Shown here: in pieces, positions 25,914 to 34,408 of the stretch | How the letters are laid out: the number at the start of each line of letters is the position of its first letter | How positions within the stretch are numbered: the first letter of the stretch is position 1 | Assembly: GCA_035450685.1 (NCBI GenBank) | Contig: DAOTNF010000004.1 | Span: 69,617 to 133,616 of the forward strand | Direction: 5' to 3' | Origin: Syntrophosphaera sp035450685 | GTDB taxonomy: Bacteria; Cloacimonadota; Cloacimonadia; Cloacimonadales; Cloacimonadaceae | DNA length: 64,000 nt | Program-made: the position numbers and the translations under genes | The notes under the pieces: model-generated | Seen by the model: the letters and a program-made list of their open reading frames with translations, nothing else | What the model was told of the DNA's origin: nothing | Database searches by the model: none

Positions 25914-28289
25914 TCACCTGACAAGCGTAACCTTTTTACTCAACGCCCCTATCCCATTGACCTTCAGGTTGAGAATGTAAACACCGCTGGAACACTGCCT
26001 GCCAGCTTCATCCCTGCCATCCCAATAGCTGAATTGCTCACCTGCCTTGCCGGGATCAAGCGCGATGCTCTTTACTCTTTGTCCCTTGATGTTGTAGATG
26101 TCTATGCTTGTGCTTGTTACCCTTGTTTTGTTATTACACTGATTGGAGGACAGAATAACCTTGAGATTGGTGAAAACCGTAAAGGGATTGGGATAGGCGG
26201 CAAGCTTCGGGGCAGGTAGCTCCGGAACCACCGGATCGTCAATGGCAACCCAGGGCTCTGCTCCATACTCATAACAGCCCATGTCGATGCGACCATCCCA
26301 GATGCGCCAGTTGCCTGCCAGATCGTAAGGAAGCAGGCCAAGGCCCTCCGTGTCCGGAGTCCCGCAGTTGATGCAGGGTGAGGCGGCGGAAAGGCTGTAA
26401 TAGAGCGGATCGTTGGTATCATCACCACCCAGAAAGAGGGGGTTGCCAGTGATATTGGTATCAGAGTAGTTAATTGTACAACCAATCCATGGCCAAATAT
26501 CGCTATAACCATTCCTGATCAGGTTGTTTTCGAGGGTCAATGTAGTGGGGATACCTGTCCCATCCATGGGATTGATGGCGATTTCCTTGGACCTGTTGTT
26601 ATAAAATATGCAGTTGGAGATTGTTACATTCCCATTTACCATCAGAGCTTCGCCGTTACCGGTATGCCCGGAAAAGGTGCAATTGGTGATGTTCATCTCC
26701 GGATATGTGTGTCCAACTATTAACACACCTCTTTCGTTGCAGTTTATATTCGAAAACAAACAGTTCCGGAACGTATAATACTGTTGTGATTGGGGATTTA
26801 AAACTCCACCAAAACAAATAGCCTGAGCATCATCATCCGCCATTGATAGATTAGTAAATATTGAATTCTCTACTGTAAAACTCTGTCCTGCCGATGTCCA
26901 TATTAAAGGCTTTGCCCACACTTGATTACTGGTATATGTTGATGCTGCGTTTCTGAAAACTGAGTTCCGGATTGTTCCGGTGATGTAGCCATCAGTATAT
27001 AACATTCCCATTTGGTCGGTTGTTATATCCTCGATCGTAATACCATCCCAAAATACATTTGAAGCCCGTGAAATATCTATCACTGCATACAAATCCGGAC
27101 TCAGTTCATGCATCCTGAGGTTTTTCAGGTGCAGCGCTTCTTCCTCAAAGCCCCAGATAGCACAACTGTTGTCCGATCCGGTGGAAGTGATGGACAGGTC
27201 CTCCAGGCTGGCATTGCTCTGATAAAAGCTTGTGAATACATTTAAAGGATTGTATTGCACATTGGCATAAAATGGGTCCATCTCACCCACTACCTGGGTC
27301 TCCTCAATCCCTGCACCCCTGACCCTTACCCAGCTTTTTAAAGGTATTGGAAACACCTGCTGGTTGACGGTGCGGGAATAGGTGCCCGGAAGCAGGTGTA
27401 CCGTCTTAGGGTTCGAGCTGTCGGAGGCAACCCTGTAGATTGCCGTTCTGATTGTCTTGAGGGCTGTCGCGGGACTCAAACCGTCGTTGGCGTCGTCTCC
27501 CTCCGGAGACACGTATAGGTCGTGGTTGATCTCCTGGTGATGGAACGCCTGGGCGTCTATCAGCAGTTCAAATTCATTGCCGGAAGCCCTTAAAGCTGCG
27601 GCGTAGAAACTGCTGGGATTGGTTACCGTGAACATCTCGAGGGGAATGCTCAGGTCATTGTTGATCGAGTGGGCAACTATATCCTGTCCTGCCCCGGCTG
27701 TGTTGTTGTATATGGAACAGCGGTTAACCGGATCAAAGGTAACGTTTACTGACCCCATGTAGCCATTGATGTATATACCACCTGCCATTATATAAGCATA
27801 ATTGTCAAATATCCGAACCCCACTCAGCACTGTCGTGCTCTTAAATATGTTTATGCCTGCTCCGTATGGAGAAGCATTTCCAAACAGTGAACAATTTGTA
27901 ATTACTGATGTGCTATTCTCCCCTAATGATATTCCTGTCCTGCTATTAGTTATGGAAAAGCCACGGATACTGATGTTCTGGACATTTTGGTTGACTCTTA
28001 TGCCTCGCGCATTCAGGCCGCCATCAATGATGGTTGAAGCAATATATGAGGGGTCATTGGATGAATATTCCAAACTTACGATAACGATATTGTTTACAGA
28101 AATATTTACATTCTCCATATACCTGCCCGGGTACACAAGAATTGAATCCCCGGGTGACGATGCTGTAACCGCCGTTTGAATACTGGAATATTGCCCTGCT
28201 CCGTTGATATCGACAATTCTGGTTACGGCACGCAGCCCCATGCCCATCAAACACAAGAGCCCGGCTATGATCCATCTATATCTTTGCAT
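25914..28289 (-). CDS. Secreted right-handed beta-helix protein with FlgD-like/Por-type C-terminal tail
   Basis: 791 residues from ATG 28289 (GGGAG five bases upstream); the frame is open 38 codons further but without a signal sequence there. Signal peptide 'WIIAGLLCLMGMGLRA'. Two parallel beta-helix regions (about 25-230 and 255-640) with N-x-(T/S)-I-x-N-C-x-F turns ('ITNCTFSGHTGNGEALMVNG', 'SNCIFYNN'), the second introduced by 'YVSPEGDDANDGLSPATALKTI'. The last ~85 residues ('AAYPNPFTVFTNL', 'IDIYNIKGQRVKSI', 'SSGVYILNLKVNG') form the FlgD-Ig-like domain that serves as a sorting tail for type IX-like export. Helices of this kind bind or cleave polysaccharides; no catalytic residues are assignable. 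Repeat islands lie on both sides. Confidence 0.9.
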   Translation of the reverse strand: MQRYRWIIAGLLCLMGMGLRAVTRIVDINGAGQYSSIQTAVTASSPGDSILVYPGRYMENVNISVNNIVIVSLEYSSNDPSYIASTIIDGGLNARGIRVNQNVQNISIRGFSITNSRTGISLGENSTSVITNCSLFGNASPYGAGINIFKSTTVLSGVRIFDNYAYIMAGGIYINGYMGSVNVTFDPVNRCSIYNNTAGAGQDIVAHSINNDLSIPLEMFTVTNPSSFYAAALRASGNEFELLIDAQAFHHQEINHDLYVSPEGDDANDGLSPATALKTIRTAIYRVASDSSNPKTVHLLPGTYSRTVNQQVFPIPLKSWVRVRGAGIEETQVVGEMDPFYANVQYNPLNVFTSFYQSNASLEDLSITSTGSDNSCAIWGFEEEALHLKNLRMHELSPDLYAVIDISRASNVFWDGITIEDITTDQMGMLYTDGYITGTIRNSVFRNAASTYTSNQVWAKPLIWTSAGQSFTVENSIFTNLSMADDDAQAICFGGVLNPQSQQYYTFRNCLFSNINCNERGVLIVGHTYPEMNITNCTFSGHTGNGEALMVNGNVTISNCIFYNNRSKEIAINPMDGTGIPTTLTLENNLIRNGYSDIWPWIGCTINYSDTNITGNPLFLGGDDTNDPLYYSLSAASPCINCGTPDTEGLGLLPYDLAGNWRIWDGRIDMGCYEYGAEPWVAIDDPVVPELPAPKLAAYPNPFTVFTNLKVILSSNQCNNKTRVTSTSIDIYNIKGQRVKSIALDPGKAGEQFSYWDGRDEAGRQCSSGVYILNLKVNGIGALSKKVTLVR

Positions 28290-28497
28290 GTCAACTCCCA
28301 TAAGCGGGGAGGGCATAAAGCTGTGCCCCAGATGCTGGCGCAAGACTCCACCCCTTGTTTTTACGGCTCTTTGAGGGCATACGGCACTCCTCGTTACTAA
28401 CAATCTTATTATTGCAAAGCTACTAAGCGCATTTTATCATCTGATAATTACAGGTCAAGTTCTTTTTTCTCTTTGTCGGTATCCGCGGCTGACGCCG

Positions 28498-28632
28498 TAT
28501 GATATTCTTTGCTTTTGCGTTATCACAATTTACTTTTTTCTGGCATGACATTCTTCCGTTTGCAGTTTCATACTTTGCTTTATTTGAGTATGATGATCTT
28601 GCGTTTGTGTTTTCATTACTGGCTCTCTGTCC
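28498..28632. repeat. 45-bp imperfect tandem repeat, three units
   Basis: Units begin at 28498 (GTATGATATTCTTTGC), 28543 (GCATGACATTCTTCCG) and 28588 (GTATGATGATCTTGCG), exactly 45 bp apart. Shared core: (G)yATGAyATTCTTnCGTTTGyG..TTTCAT. Because 45 is divisible by three, both strands give 15-residue peptide repeats (minus strand 'NENTNARSS', 'YETANGRMS', 'CDNAKAKNI'). Whether either is translated cannot be told. Confidence 0.75.
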
Positions 28633-28642
28633 GCATGAAGTC

Positions 28643-28772
28643 CAAGAGCCAACTTGTCTGGAGGCAGTTTGCAGTCTGGTAAGGCTCTTGAACTCCATGC
28701 TGGCTGTGTTTGGAGTTCGAGACGGCAATATAGGTTTCATGCTTATGCAAGTCCTGAAGCCGGCTCGGACTT
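28643..28772. repeat. Three short perfect inverted repeats in series
   Basis: CAAGAGCC (28643-28650)/GGCTCTTG (28683-28690); GAACTCCA (28690-28697)/TGGAGTTC (28711-28718); AAGTCC (28749-28754)/GGACTT (28767-28772). An additional GGCTCT at 28621 competes for AGAGCC. Confidence 0.5.
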
Positions 28773-28842
28773 CAAACATTATTATCAAACACTGGCTCCC
28801 AGCTCAAGCGGTTCACACATATTTACGCGGATAATATAAGGG

Positions 28843-28968
28843 CTGCCGAAGTCTGTTCGGCAGAGGCAACGGAGTTGCCTGTCTGGAAGAGACCTCCGGT
28901 CTCTGTGGCAAACGGACTTTGCCACCCCTGGGAACTGGATCCCGGGTCGCTGCCCGGGATGACACAGT
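28843..28968 (-). repeat. Composite repeat: family B unit plus four tandem hairpins (copy 1)
   Basis: Plus-strand order: CTGCCGAA-GTCTG-TTCGGCAG (28843-28863), AGGCAAC-GGA-GTTGCCT (28864-28880), AGAGACC-TCC-GGTCTCT (28888-28904), TGGCAAA-CGGAC-TTTGCCA (28906-28924), then an inverted family B unit GGATCCCGGG-TCGCTG-CCCGGGATGACAC (28937-28968). The same series in reverse order and orientation occurs at 63831-63994. Confidence 0.85.
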
Positions 28969-29014
28969 TTTGAGGTCCGGTGTGTTTTGTTTCGGGGGGA
29001 ACCATTCCACCGTC

Positions 29015-29053
29015 AAATATCTGCGCTTTTATCTGCGCCAATCTGCGTGAACT
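29015..29053. repeat. TCTGCG dispersed repeat
   Basis: AAATATCTGCGCTTTTATCT then GCGCCAATCTGCGTGAAC. A closely related string is at 42831-42878 in a different word order. Confidence 0.55.
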
Positions 29054-29210
29054 ACCTTTTCACCTTCAAATATCCTGCTGATCCTGTCGATCCCGTTATC
29101 CGCGTTCTATAATCCTTTCCACCATTTCACCAACTCATAAACAGAACGCAAACAATATAGTATTACATTCACCAAATACAATGTCAATAATCTGCATATT
29201 CCTTCATAGC

Positions 29211-29322
29211 GCCCTCCCTTGCTGCTCCTGCATTTGGTGCCATCATCCTTAGGTCATCCCTCACCAAGTTAAGGATGACCTACGGAAAATATAGACTTAG
29301 CCCACCCCGTCAAATGAGGGCG
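29211..29322. repeat. Repeat family A, copy 2
   Basis: Begins GCCCTCCCTTGCTGCTCCTG, contains ATCATCCTTAGGTCATCC and GGATGACCTACGGAAA, ends CAAATGAGGGCG. Stem TAGGTCATCC/GGATGACCTA. Confidence 0.75.
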
Positions 29323-29373
29323 GCATTTATTTCAGGCATGCGCATTAATTGGCAAGTTCCGCGCGAAAGGGGC

Positions 29374-29402
29374 AAAGAAAAGCCCCCAAGTGGCTGGGGG
29401 CT
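29374..29402 (-). terminator. Intrinsic terminator of the OmpA-family gene
   Basis: Minus strand: AGCCCCCA-GCCACT-TGGGGGCT followed by TTTCTTTG. An 8-bp GC-rich stem 40 bp after the stop codon. Confidence 0.85.
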
Positions 29403-29443
29403 GAAGGATTATGCAGCGCGTTGCGGCTGCCTAACGTAATATC

Positions 29444-30493
29444 TTACTTAACGATAACGAATTCGATGCGGCGGTTTTCGGCGCGGCCTTCTTCAGTATC
29501 GTTGGTGGCGATGGGTTGGGAGGAGCCAAAGCCCTGGGTGGTGAGGCGGGCTTCATCGATGCCGTTGCTGGCCAGGAATTTCTTCACAGACTCGGCGCGA
29601 CGCAGGGAGAGGTCATCGTTGTATTTATCGGTGCCGACGTTGTCGGTGTGGCCCTGGATGTCGAGTTTGACCTTGGGGCTTTTCTGCATGGCTTCCACCA
29701 CTTCTTTGAGGATGTCCTGGGCTTCATCGGTCAGCTTGTCGCTGTCAAATTCAAACTGGACTCCCTTGAGGGAGAAGTCTTCTTCCATGGTCACATAGTT
29801 GCGCAAGATGCGGGTGGGTTTTCTGCGGGCGGAGCTGTCGTCCTTTTTGCCGCCGAAGGTGTAGCCAACGCTCAGGTATGGATTGAGGAAGCCGTCGTTC
29901 ATGTCGTCTTCTTCGAGGTTGTCGATCTTGTCGTTGAGTGAGTGCACAAGCTGCAGGCCAAGGTCCATATTCAGGTTCCATTTGGTCATGAAAGACACGC
30001 CCACGCCAAAGGTGGGAAGCATAAATGCCAGGCCGCTTTCGTCAAATTCTGTCTTTTTGCCACCCGCCACCGGCTGGAGGTAACCCTCGGAGCTGAAGCT
30101 GGCAAGGCCCAGGCCCAGATTGGCGTAGGGGGCGATGCGGGTCAGGGCGCAGTCTTCAAAATTGATGACCGCTTTCTTGGTGGGACGGTATTTTACCAGC
30201 AGGTCGGCGCCGAACAGGCTGGCTTCGTAGTTGCCGGTTTGATTTTGTTTTTCCACATCGCGCTCGCCGCCCATGCGGGTCATATAGGGAGCGATGCCGA
30301 CGCTCAGATAGTCCTTGAGCCATGCTTCATAGGAAAGGCCGAAATTGCCGTGGGTGTCGTCAGTTCCGTCAAAATCGCTTTTGGACATGGTGAGTCCGCC
30401 GCGCAGGCTAACGGTGCTTTCAAAGGCGAAAGCAAGCTGTGAGACAGCCATTATAACCAATGCTATCAGAATGATGCGTGTAATCTTTGTCAT
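29444..30493 (-). CDS. OmpA family outer-membrane protein
   Basis: 349 residues. Signal peptide 'IILIALVIMAVSQLAFA-F'. An eight-stranded-type beta-barrel (about 23-215, glycine/aromatic alternation, 'NPYLSVGYTFGG') is followed by a basic linker and a C-terminal OmpA peptidoglycan-binding domain (about 235-349): 'GVQFEFDSDKLTDEAQDIL', 'IQGHTDNVGTDKYNDDLSLRRAESVKKFL' (described, residues 285-315), 'GFGSSQPIATNDTEEGRAENRRIEF'-type end. The Asp and Arg that bind diaminopimelate are in 'LSLRRAESV' and 'GRAENRRI' regions. It ties outer membrane to cell wall. Monocistronic: own promoter and terminator are visible. Confidence 0.94.
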   Translation of the reverse strand: MTKITRIILIALVIMAVSQLAFAFESTVSLRGGLTMSKSDFDGTDDTHGNFGLSYEAWLKDYLSVGIAPYMTRMGGERDVEKQNQTGNYEASLFGADLLVKYRPTKKAVINFEDCALTRIAPYANLGLGLASFSSEGYLQPVAGGKKTEFDESGLAFMLPTFGVGVSFMTKWNLNMDLGLQLVHSLNDKIDNLEEDDMNDGFLNPYLSVGYTFGGKKDDSSARRKPTRILRNYVTMEEDFSLKGVQFEFDSDKLTDEAQDILKEVVEAMQKSPKVKLDIQGHTDNVGTDKYNDDLSLRRAESVKKFLASNGIDEARLTTQGFGSSQPIATNDTEEGRAENRRIEFVIVK

Positions 30494-30526
30494 TAAATTT
30501 ACCTCATATTTTTTGTGGTTCGAGTC

Positions 30527-30554
30527 ATAATATTCCGATGCCAGTTTAAGTCAA
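30527..30554 (-). promoter_or_regulatory. Promoter of the OmpA-family gene
   Basis: Minus strand TTGACT (30549-30554), 16-bp spacer, TATTAT (30527-30532), about 30 bp before the ATG, which is preceded by ATGAGGTAAA. Confidence 0.65.
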
Positions 30555-30576
30555 GGAAATAATTCATCCCTATCAA

Positions 30577-30735
30577 CTAACTGTGGTGCAAAGGGCAAAG
30601 ACGCGGGAAAGCCGCATCTGAAGGGATCCTCGCACAGAAATGATACCGTGGACAATCCATAGGGAACAATTCGGTTGGAAAAAACTGCGGAGAGCTTCCT
30701 CCGCGAGGTCGGATTGTTCTTTTCAATTGACAAGA
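30577..30735. other. Structured non-coding segment between the OmpA gene and tatD
   Basis: Plus strand: GAACAATTCG pairs with CGGATTGTTC (one wobble) around an inner hairpin GCGGAG-AGCTTC-CTCCGC, followed by TTTTC. On the minus strand the inner hairpin is followed by AGTTTTTT, i.e. terminator-like. Could be the end of a small RNA or a leader of the tatD operon. No known RNA family recognised. Confidence 0.35.
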
Positions 30736-30790
30736 AATCAGCCGTGTATTTTTCTTGTTTGAAATATATCTTAGGGATAAAGCACTATAC

Positions 30791-31615
30791 ATGAGACTGT
30801 TTGAAACACATGCCCACCTCGACCTGCCGGATTTTGAACCAGACCGGGAAGCGCTGATCCAGAAATGCTTCGACAGCGGAATCGAGTATATCATCAACAT
30901 CGGTTTTAACCGCGAAACCTCGCTTAATTCGCTGGAACTGGCGAAGAAGCATCCCCATATCTTTGCCACGGTGGGATACCATCCCCACGATGCCACCGAT
31001 TTCGATGCCGAGTTTGTGAAGCGTCTGGCCAGAGAAAAAAAGGTGCTGGCGATCGGAGAGATCGGTCTGGACTTTTTCCGCAACCTGTCGCCTTTTACGG
31101 TGCAGCGGGATGTTTTTTACAACCAGGCGATGCTGGCCGTGGATTATGACCTGCCGATTGTGGTGCACAACCGGGACGCTCACCAGGAGTGCTTCAAGAT
31201 ACTGAAAAGCGTAAACGCCAAAGACGTTGTATTCCACTGCTTTTCCGGCGATATCATCTTTGCCCAGCAGGTGCTGGACGAGGGCTGGCTGATCTCCTTC
31301 ACCGCCACGGTCACCTATGCCAACTCCAATCTGAACGACGTGATCCGCATGGTGCCGGCAGACCAGTTCATGCTGGAAACCGACTGCCCCTACCTGCCTC
31401 CCCAGCATCACCGGGGAGAGCGCAACAGCCCGCTGCATCTGCACAAAGTGGCAGAAAAGCTGGCTGAGGTGCGGGAAACCACGCCCAACGAGATTGCCGA
31501 ACAAGCTTTTATCAACGCGCACCGGTTTTTCCGAGTGCCGCCTGATCCGGTGAAACCGCAACATCACAAAGCCGGACACAAAGGCAAAAGCAAAAAAAGC
31601 AAGAAAACTAAATAA
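30791..31615 (+). CDS. tatD: TatD family metal-dependent deoxyribonuclease
   Basis: 274 residues from ATG 30791; an upstream in-frame TTG (30755) would add residues outside the fold. TIM-barrel hydrolase with metal ligands 'THAHLD' (6-11), 'GEIGLDFF' (Glu near 97), 'VVHNRDA', 'FHCFSGD' and 'LETDCPYLPP'. Family members are 3'-5' DNases or D-aminoacyl-tRNA-related hydrolases. The C-terminus has an unusual tail of His/Lys ('HHKAGHKGKSKKSKKTK') that may bind nucleic acid. First gene of the plus-strand envelope operon. Confidence 0.92.
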   Translation: MRLFETHAHLDLPDFEPDREALIQKCFDSGIEYIINIGFNRETSLNSLELAKKHPHIFATVGYHPHDATDFDAEFVKRLAREKKVLAIGEIGLDFFRNLSPFTVQRDVFYNQAMLAVDYDLPIVVHNRDAHQECFKILKSVNAKDVVFHCFSGDIIFAQQVLDEGWLISFTATVTYANSNLNDVIRMVPADQFMLETDCPYLPPQHHRGERNSPLHLHKVAEKLAEVRETTPNEIAEQAFINAHRFFRVPPDPVKPQHHKAGHKGKSKKSKKTK

Positions 31616-31632
31616 ATCCAAAGAGATAGATA

Positions 31633-32835
31633 ATGAATAAACTACTGATCCTGAGCTTTGCGCTCTGTCTGGCCGCGGGCTGGTTGTGGGCGGGCAACTC
31701 CATCTTTTCCTATGATGGCTTTCCAGTGCAGTATTACGGCACGGATATCTACAGCCTGGGCATGGGGGACACCGGCGCCAGCGACATCTTCCGCATCAAC
31801 GCGGGTTACGGCAACCCCGCCATGAGCAGCCTTGGCAACCGGACTCTGTTTTCCACCGGCATCCTGGCCGGCTATAACCGGTACCGTTCCAGGGACGGGG
31901 GAGGCGATTACAGCTATCTGGACAACTCGCTGGACTTCCCCTATTTCAGCCTGAGCGTTCCCGTCAAAAGCCACCGCGTGGGCTTCCAGTTCCATTCCCA
32001 AGCCTCCGGGGTGGTGGAAAACCAGCGAGAGTTCAACGGCTCGCTGGAAAAGCAAAGCATGGACAGATACCTGTTCCGGGGCGATCTGATCTACAGTTAC
32101 GCCTGGCCGGGATTTCAGGCGGGAGTGAGCGGCAACTACTATTTCGGGCACGAGACGCGCACTTTGTCACGCACGGACGCGGACGTGTATTTTAACACCA
32201 GGGAAGAGCTTTCCAGGGGATACAGCAATCCCAGCCTGACCGCCGGCGTGCTCAAGTATTTTGACAACTACTCCTTTGGCGCGTACTATGGCTTGCGCGC
32301 CACCCTCAAAGGCGATGAGACCCGCACCTCCATCCACGAGGAGGAGCAAAGCGACTGCGAATACAAGCTTCCCGACAGGCTCGGCTTGAGCGGAACCGCG
32401 CGTTTGAGCAAGGAGATCAAGGTAGCCAGCGACCTTAACTATGAGCTGTGGAGCCAGATCAATGAGGAGGATTACCGGGACGGCTGGAAACTGGGGCTGG
32501 GCCTGGCTTACGAACCGCGTCCCGACAAGGATAAAAAGGTGTTTTTGAGGCTGCCCCTGCGGGCTGGGGTTGCCTACCGCCAGTTGCCTTTCCGCTCCGG
32601 CGGAGAGTATCTGGACGAGCTGACGTTGAGCGGAGGCATGTCCGTGAAATTCAAGGACGGGCAAAACAGGATCGACATCGGTTTTCAGTATCTGCAAAGA
32701 GGATCGCTGGATCAGAACGGGCTTTCCGACAATAGCTTCATGCTGATGTTTGGCTTTACCGGATCCGACCTTCTGAACAAAGCTGCCAACCGCAGCGCCC
32801 CCAGAGAGATACCTGTGAAGGAGGACGCTGAATAG
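31633..32835 (+). CDS. Outer-membrane beta-barrel protein (FadL/PorV-like)
   Basis: 400 residues. Signal peptide 'LLILSFALCLAAGWLWA-G'. The mature start 'YGTDIYSLGMGDTGASDIFRINAGYGNPAM' (residues about 35-64) is typical of FadL/PorV-like barrels, which begin with a G-x-G-x-A-x-A...NPA signature. The rest alternates aromatic strands ('FGAYYGLRATLKG', 'SFMLMFGFTG'). The charged C-terminal tail after the last strand is unusual for a barrel. Role unknown: hydrophobic solute channel or a component of protein export are both possible. 17 bp after tatD; shares one base with the next gene. Confidence 0.8.
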   Translation: MNKLLILSFALCLAAGWLWAGNSIFSYDGFPVQYYGTDIYSLGMGDTGASDIFRINAGYGNPAMSSLGNRTLFSTGILAGYNRYRSRDGGGDYSYLDNSLDFPYFSLSVPVKSHRVGFQFHSQASGVVENQREFNGSLEKQSMDRYLFRGDLIYSYAWPGFQAGVSGNYYFGHETRTLSRTDADVYFNTREELSRGYSNPSLTAGVLKYFDNYSFGAYYGLRATLKGDETRTSIHEEEQSDCEYKLPDRLGLSGTARLSKEIKVASDLNYELWSQINEEDYRDGWKLGLGLAYEPRPDKDKKVFLRLPLRAGVAYRQLPFRSGGEYLDELTLSGGMSVKFKDGQNRIDIGFQYLQRGSLDQNGLSDNSFMLMFGFTGSDLLNKAANRSAPREIPVKEDAE

Positions 32836-34400
32836 TGATGGGATCACAAGCAAACCCGGAAGGTAAACGAATTCTGCGCGCGGTGGCTGCCAGAAGAGGA
32901 CTTCTGGAAGCAGACCTGCGCGCTACAGTGGAAGACCTGCCCGATGAAGCGCTGCTTGCCAATATCGACCTGGTTTCCGACCGCATCCGTAAAGCGCTCT
33001 ATTCCAATGAACCGCTGGTGATCTTCGGGCATGACGATCCGGATGGCATCACCAGCACCTACATCCTCTACCAGTTTTTAAACTCCTGCGGCTATCAGAG
33101 GCACAACTACTTTATCCCCAACCGCAACCTGGAACCGCACGGCATTCAGCAGGGCTTCATCGACTATGTGCGTGATGGGGGCTACACGCTGGCGATCGCC
33201 GTTGACAACGGCATTTCCAGCTATCAGGGGGTGGAAGCCCTCAGCAGGCTTGGCTGTGACACGATCATCGTGGATCACCACCTGATCCAGCCGGAACAGC
33301 TTCCCAAGGCCTATGGCATCGTCAATCCCCAACTGCCTGACTGCCAGTATCCCTTCAAAGCTTTGGCGGGAGTGGGGGTTGTGCTGATGCTTACCCGCTA
33401 TCTGGGCAGGCTGCTCGAACATCCCGTGCCGGAATCCGCTTTCTTCTGGACGGCGGTTGGCTCCATCGCGGACAAGGTGCCTATGATTGGACTGAACAGG
33501 GTAATCGTGCGCCATGTGTTTGAAAGATGGAACGATATACATGACCAAAGCGTGGATTTTTTGCTGCGCAACTTCAACCGCATCGACAGCTATACGGACA
33601 TCTTCAACTTTATGCAGTCGGCATCCAGGCTGATCGCCAATGGCAGGGAAGAACGGGGACAACACACCGCGATGCGCTTTTTGTTGCAGATGGGCGATGC
33701 CAAAGCCGAGCTGTTTGAAGATATGGAAGCCCAGAAAAAACAATGGGAAAGCGAACTGAACAAGGTCTTCAGGTTTTTGGATACCATCACCGTGGATTAT
33801 GAGGGCAACGGATTCATCTATTTTGATGACGAGGGAGTGATCCCCTACAGCCTGCTCGGCACGGCGGCAACCTATATTCAGAACAAACTGGGAACACCCA
33901 CCATTATCCTGGCGCCCCACAACGGACATATCGTCTGTGAAGGGCGCTGCTCCGATGGTTTCAACATGGTGGAGGCCTTCCGCCATTGCCGGGATTTGCT
34001 GATCCAGTATGGCGGGCACGTCAAGGCGGCAGGTTTCTCGCTGGATAAGGAGAATTACGATGCCTTCCTGGAGTGCTACAACGAATACCTCAAGTCCGAA
34101 CTGGATCAAGATCATGCCAAGCGGGAAATTGAAGTGGACGCCAAAGCGGATTTGGCAGACCTCAGCGTGGAAGCCTGGCGGGAGCTTGAACTGTTGCTCC
34201 CCTTCGGCCAGCAGAATCCCGAGCCTGTCATCCTGATCCGCAACGTTAGTGTCGATGATCTGCAAAAGCGCTTCAATATCGAAAACTGCGGAAGCAATCT
34301 GCGCAGCGGGGAGCAAGGCGAGGCGATCGTTTCCTGGAAAGGGCCCCAGACAGTGCGCTTGCTGGAGTTTCGCAAAAGGAAAGAGCATAAATCAAGGTAG
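32835..34400 (+). CDS. recJ: RecJ-like DHH/DHHA1 single-strand exonuclease
   Basis: 521 residues. DHH domain with 'FGHDDPDGITSTYIL' (about 64-78), 'AVDNGISS', 'IIVDHHLI' (about 142-150) and 'NPQLPDCQYPFKALAGVGV'; DHHA1 domain with 'GHVKAAGFSLDKENYDAF' (about 394-411); then a short OB-like end. RecJ degrades 5' ends of single-stranded DNA in repair. Slightly short for RecJ (usually 560 or more), so a RecJ-like phosphoesterase of other substrate is possible. AAGGAGGA precedes; start may be GTG 32835 or ATG 32838. Confidence 0.88.
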   Translation: MMGSQANPEGKRILRAVAARRGLLEADLRATVEDLPDEALLANIDLVSDRIRKALYSNEPLVIFGHDDPDGITSTYILYQFLNSCGYQRHNYFIPNRNLEPHGIQQGFIDYVRDGGYTLAIAVDNGISSYQGVEALSRLGCDTIIVDHHLIQPEQLPKAYGIVNPQLPDCQYPFKALAGVGVVLMLTRYLGRLLEHPVPESAFFWTAVGSIADKVPMIGLNRVIVRHVFERWNDIHDQSVDFLLRNFNRIDSYTDIFNFMQSASRLIANGREERGQHTAMRFLLQMGDAKAELFEDMEAQKKQWESELNKVFRFLDTITVDYEGNGFIYFDDEGVIPYSLLGTAATYIQNKLGTPTIILAPHNGHIVCEGRCSDGFNMVEAFRHCRDLLIQYGGHVKAAGFSLDKENYDAFLECYNEYLKSELDQDHAKREIEVDAKADLADLSVEAWRELELLLPFGQQNPEPVILIRNVSVDDLQKRFNIENCGSNLRSGEQGEAIVSWKGPQTVRLLEFRKRKEHKSR

Positions 34401-34408
34401 CCAGGCCC

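Larger units (their letters stand above)
28290..29443. other. Repeat island 2 (non-coding, highly structured)
   Basis: About 1150 bp between the beta-helix gene and the OmpA-family gene. In order on the plus strand: a 45-bp triple tandem repeat (28498-28632), three short inverted repeats (28643-28772), four tandem perfect hairpins plus an inverted family B unit (28843-28968), TCTGCG repeats (29015-29053), an inverted GGTGGAAAGG repeat (29114-29131), family A copy 2 (29211-29322) and the OmpA terminator. No gene is supportable; two open frames of 111 and 121 codons cross the tandem repeat on opposite strands. Confidence 0.65.

Noticed and set aside
28498..28632. Possible CRISPR array
   Set aside because: Only three units, 45 bp period with no repeat/spacer distinction, and no cas genes nearby.
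28423..28834. Two overlapping frames (minus 121 codons, plus 111 codons) across the 45-bp repeat
   Set aside because: Both cannot be real, neither has a good ribosome site, and the lack of stops follows from the 45-bp period. Recorded as a repeat instead.
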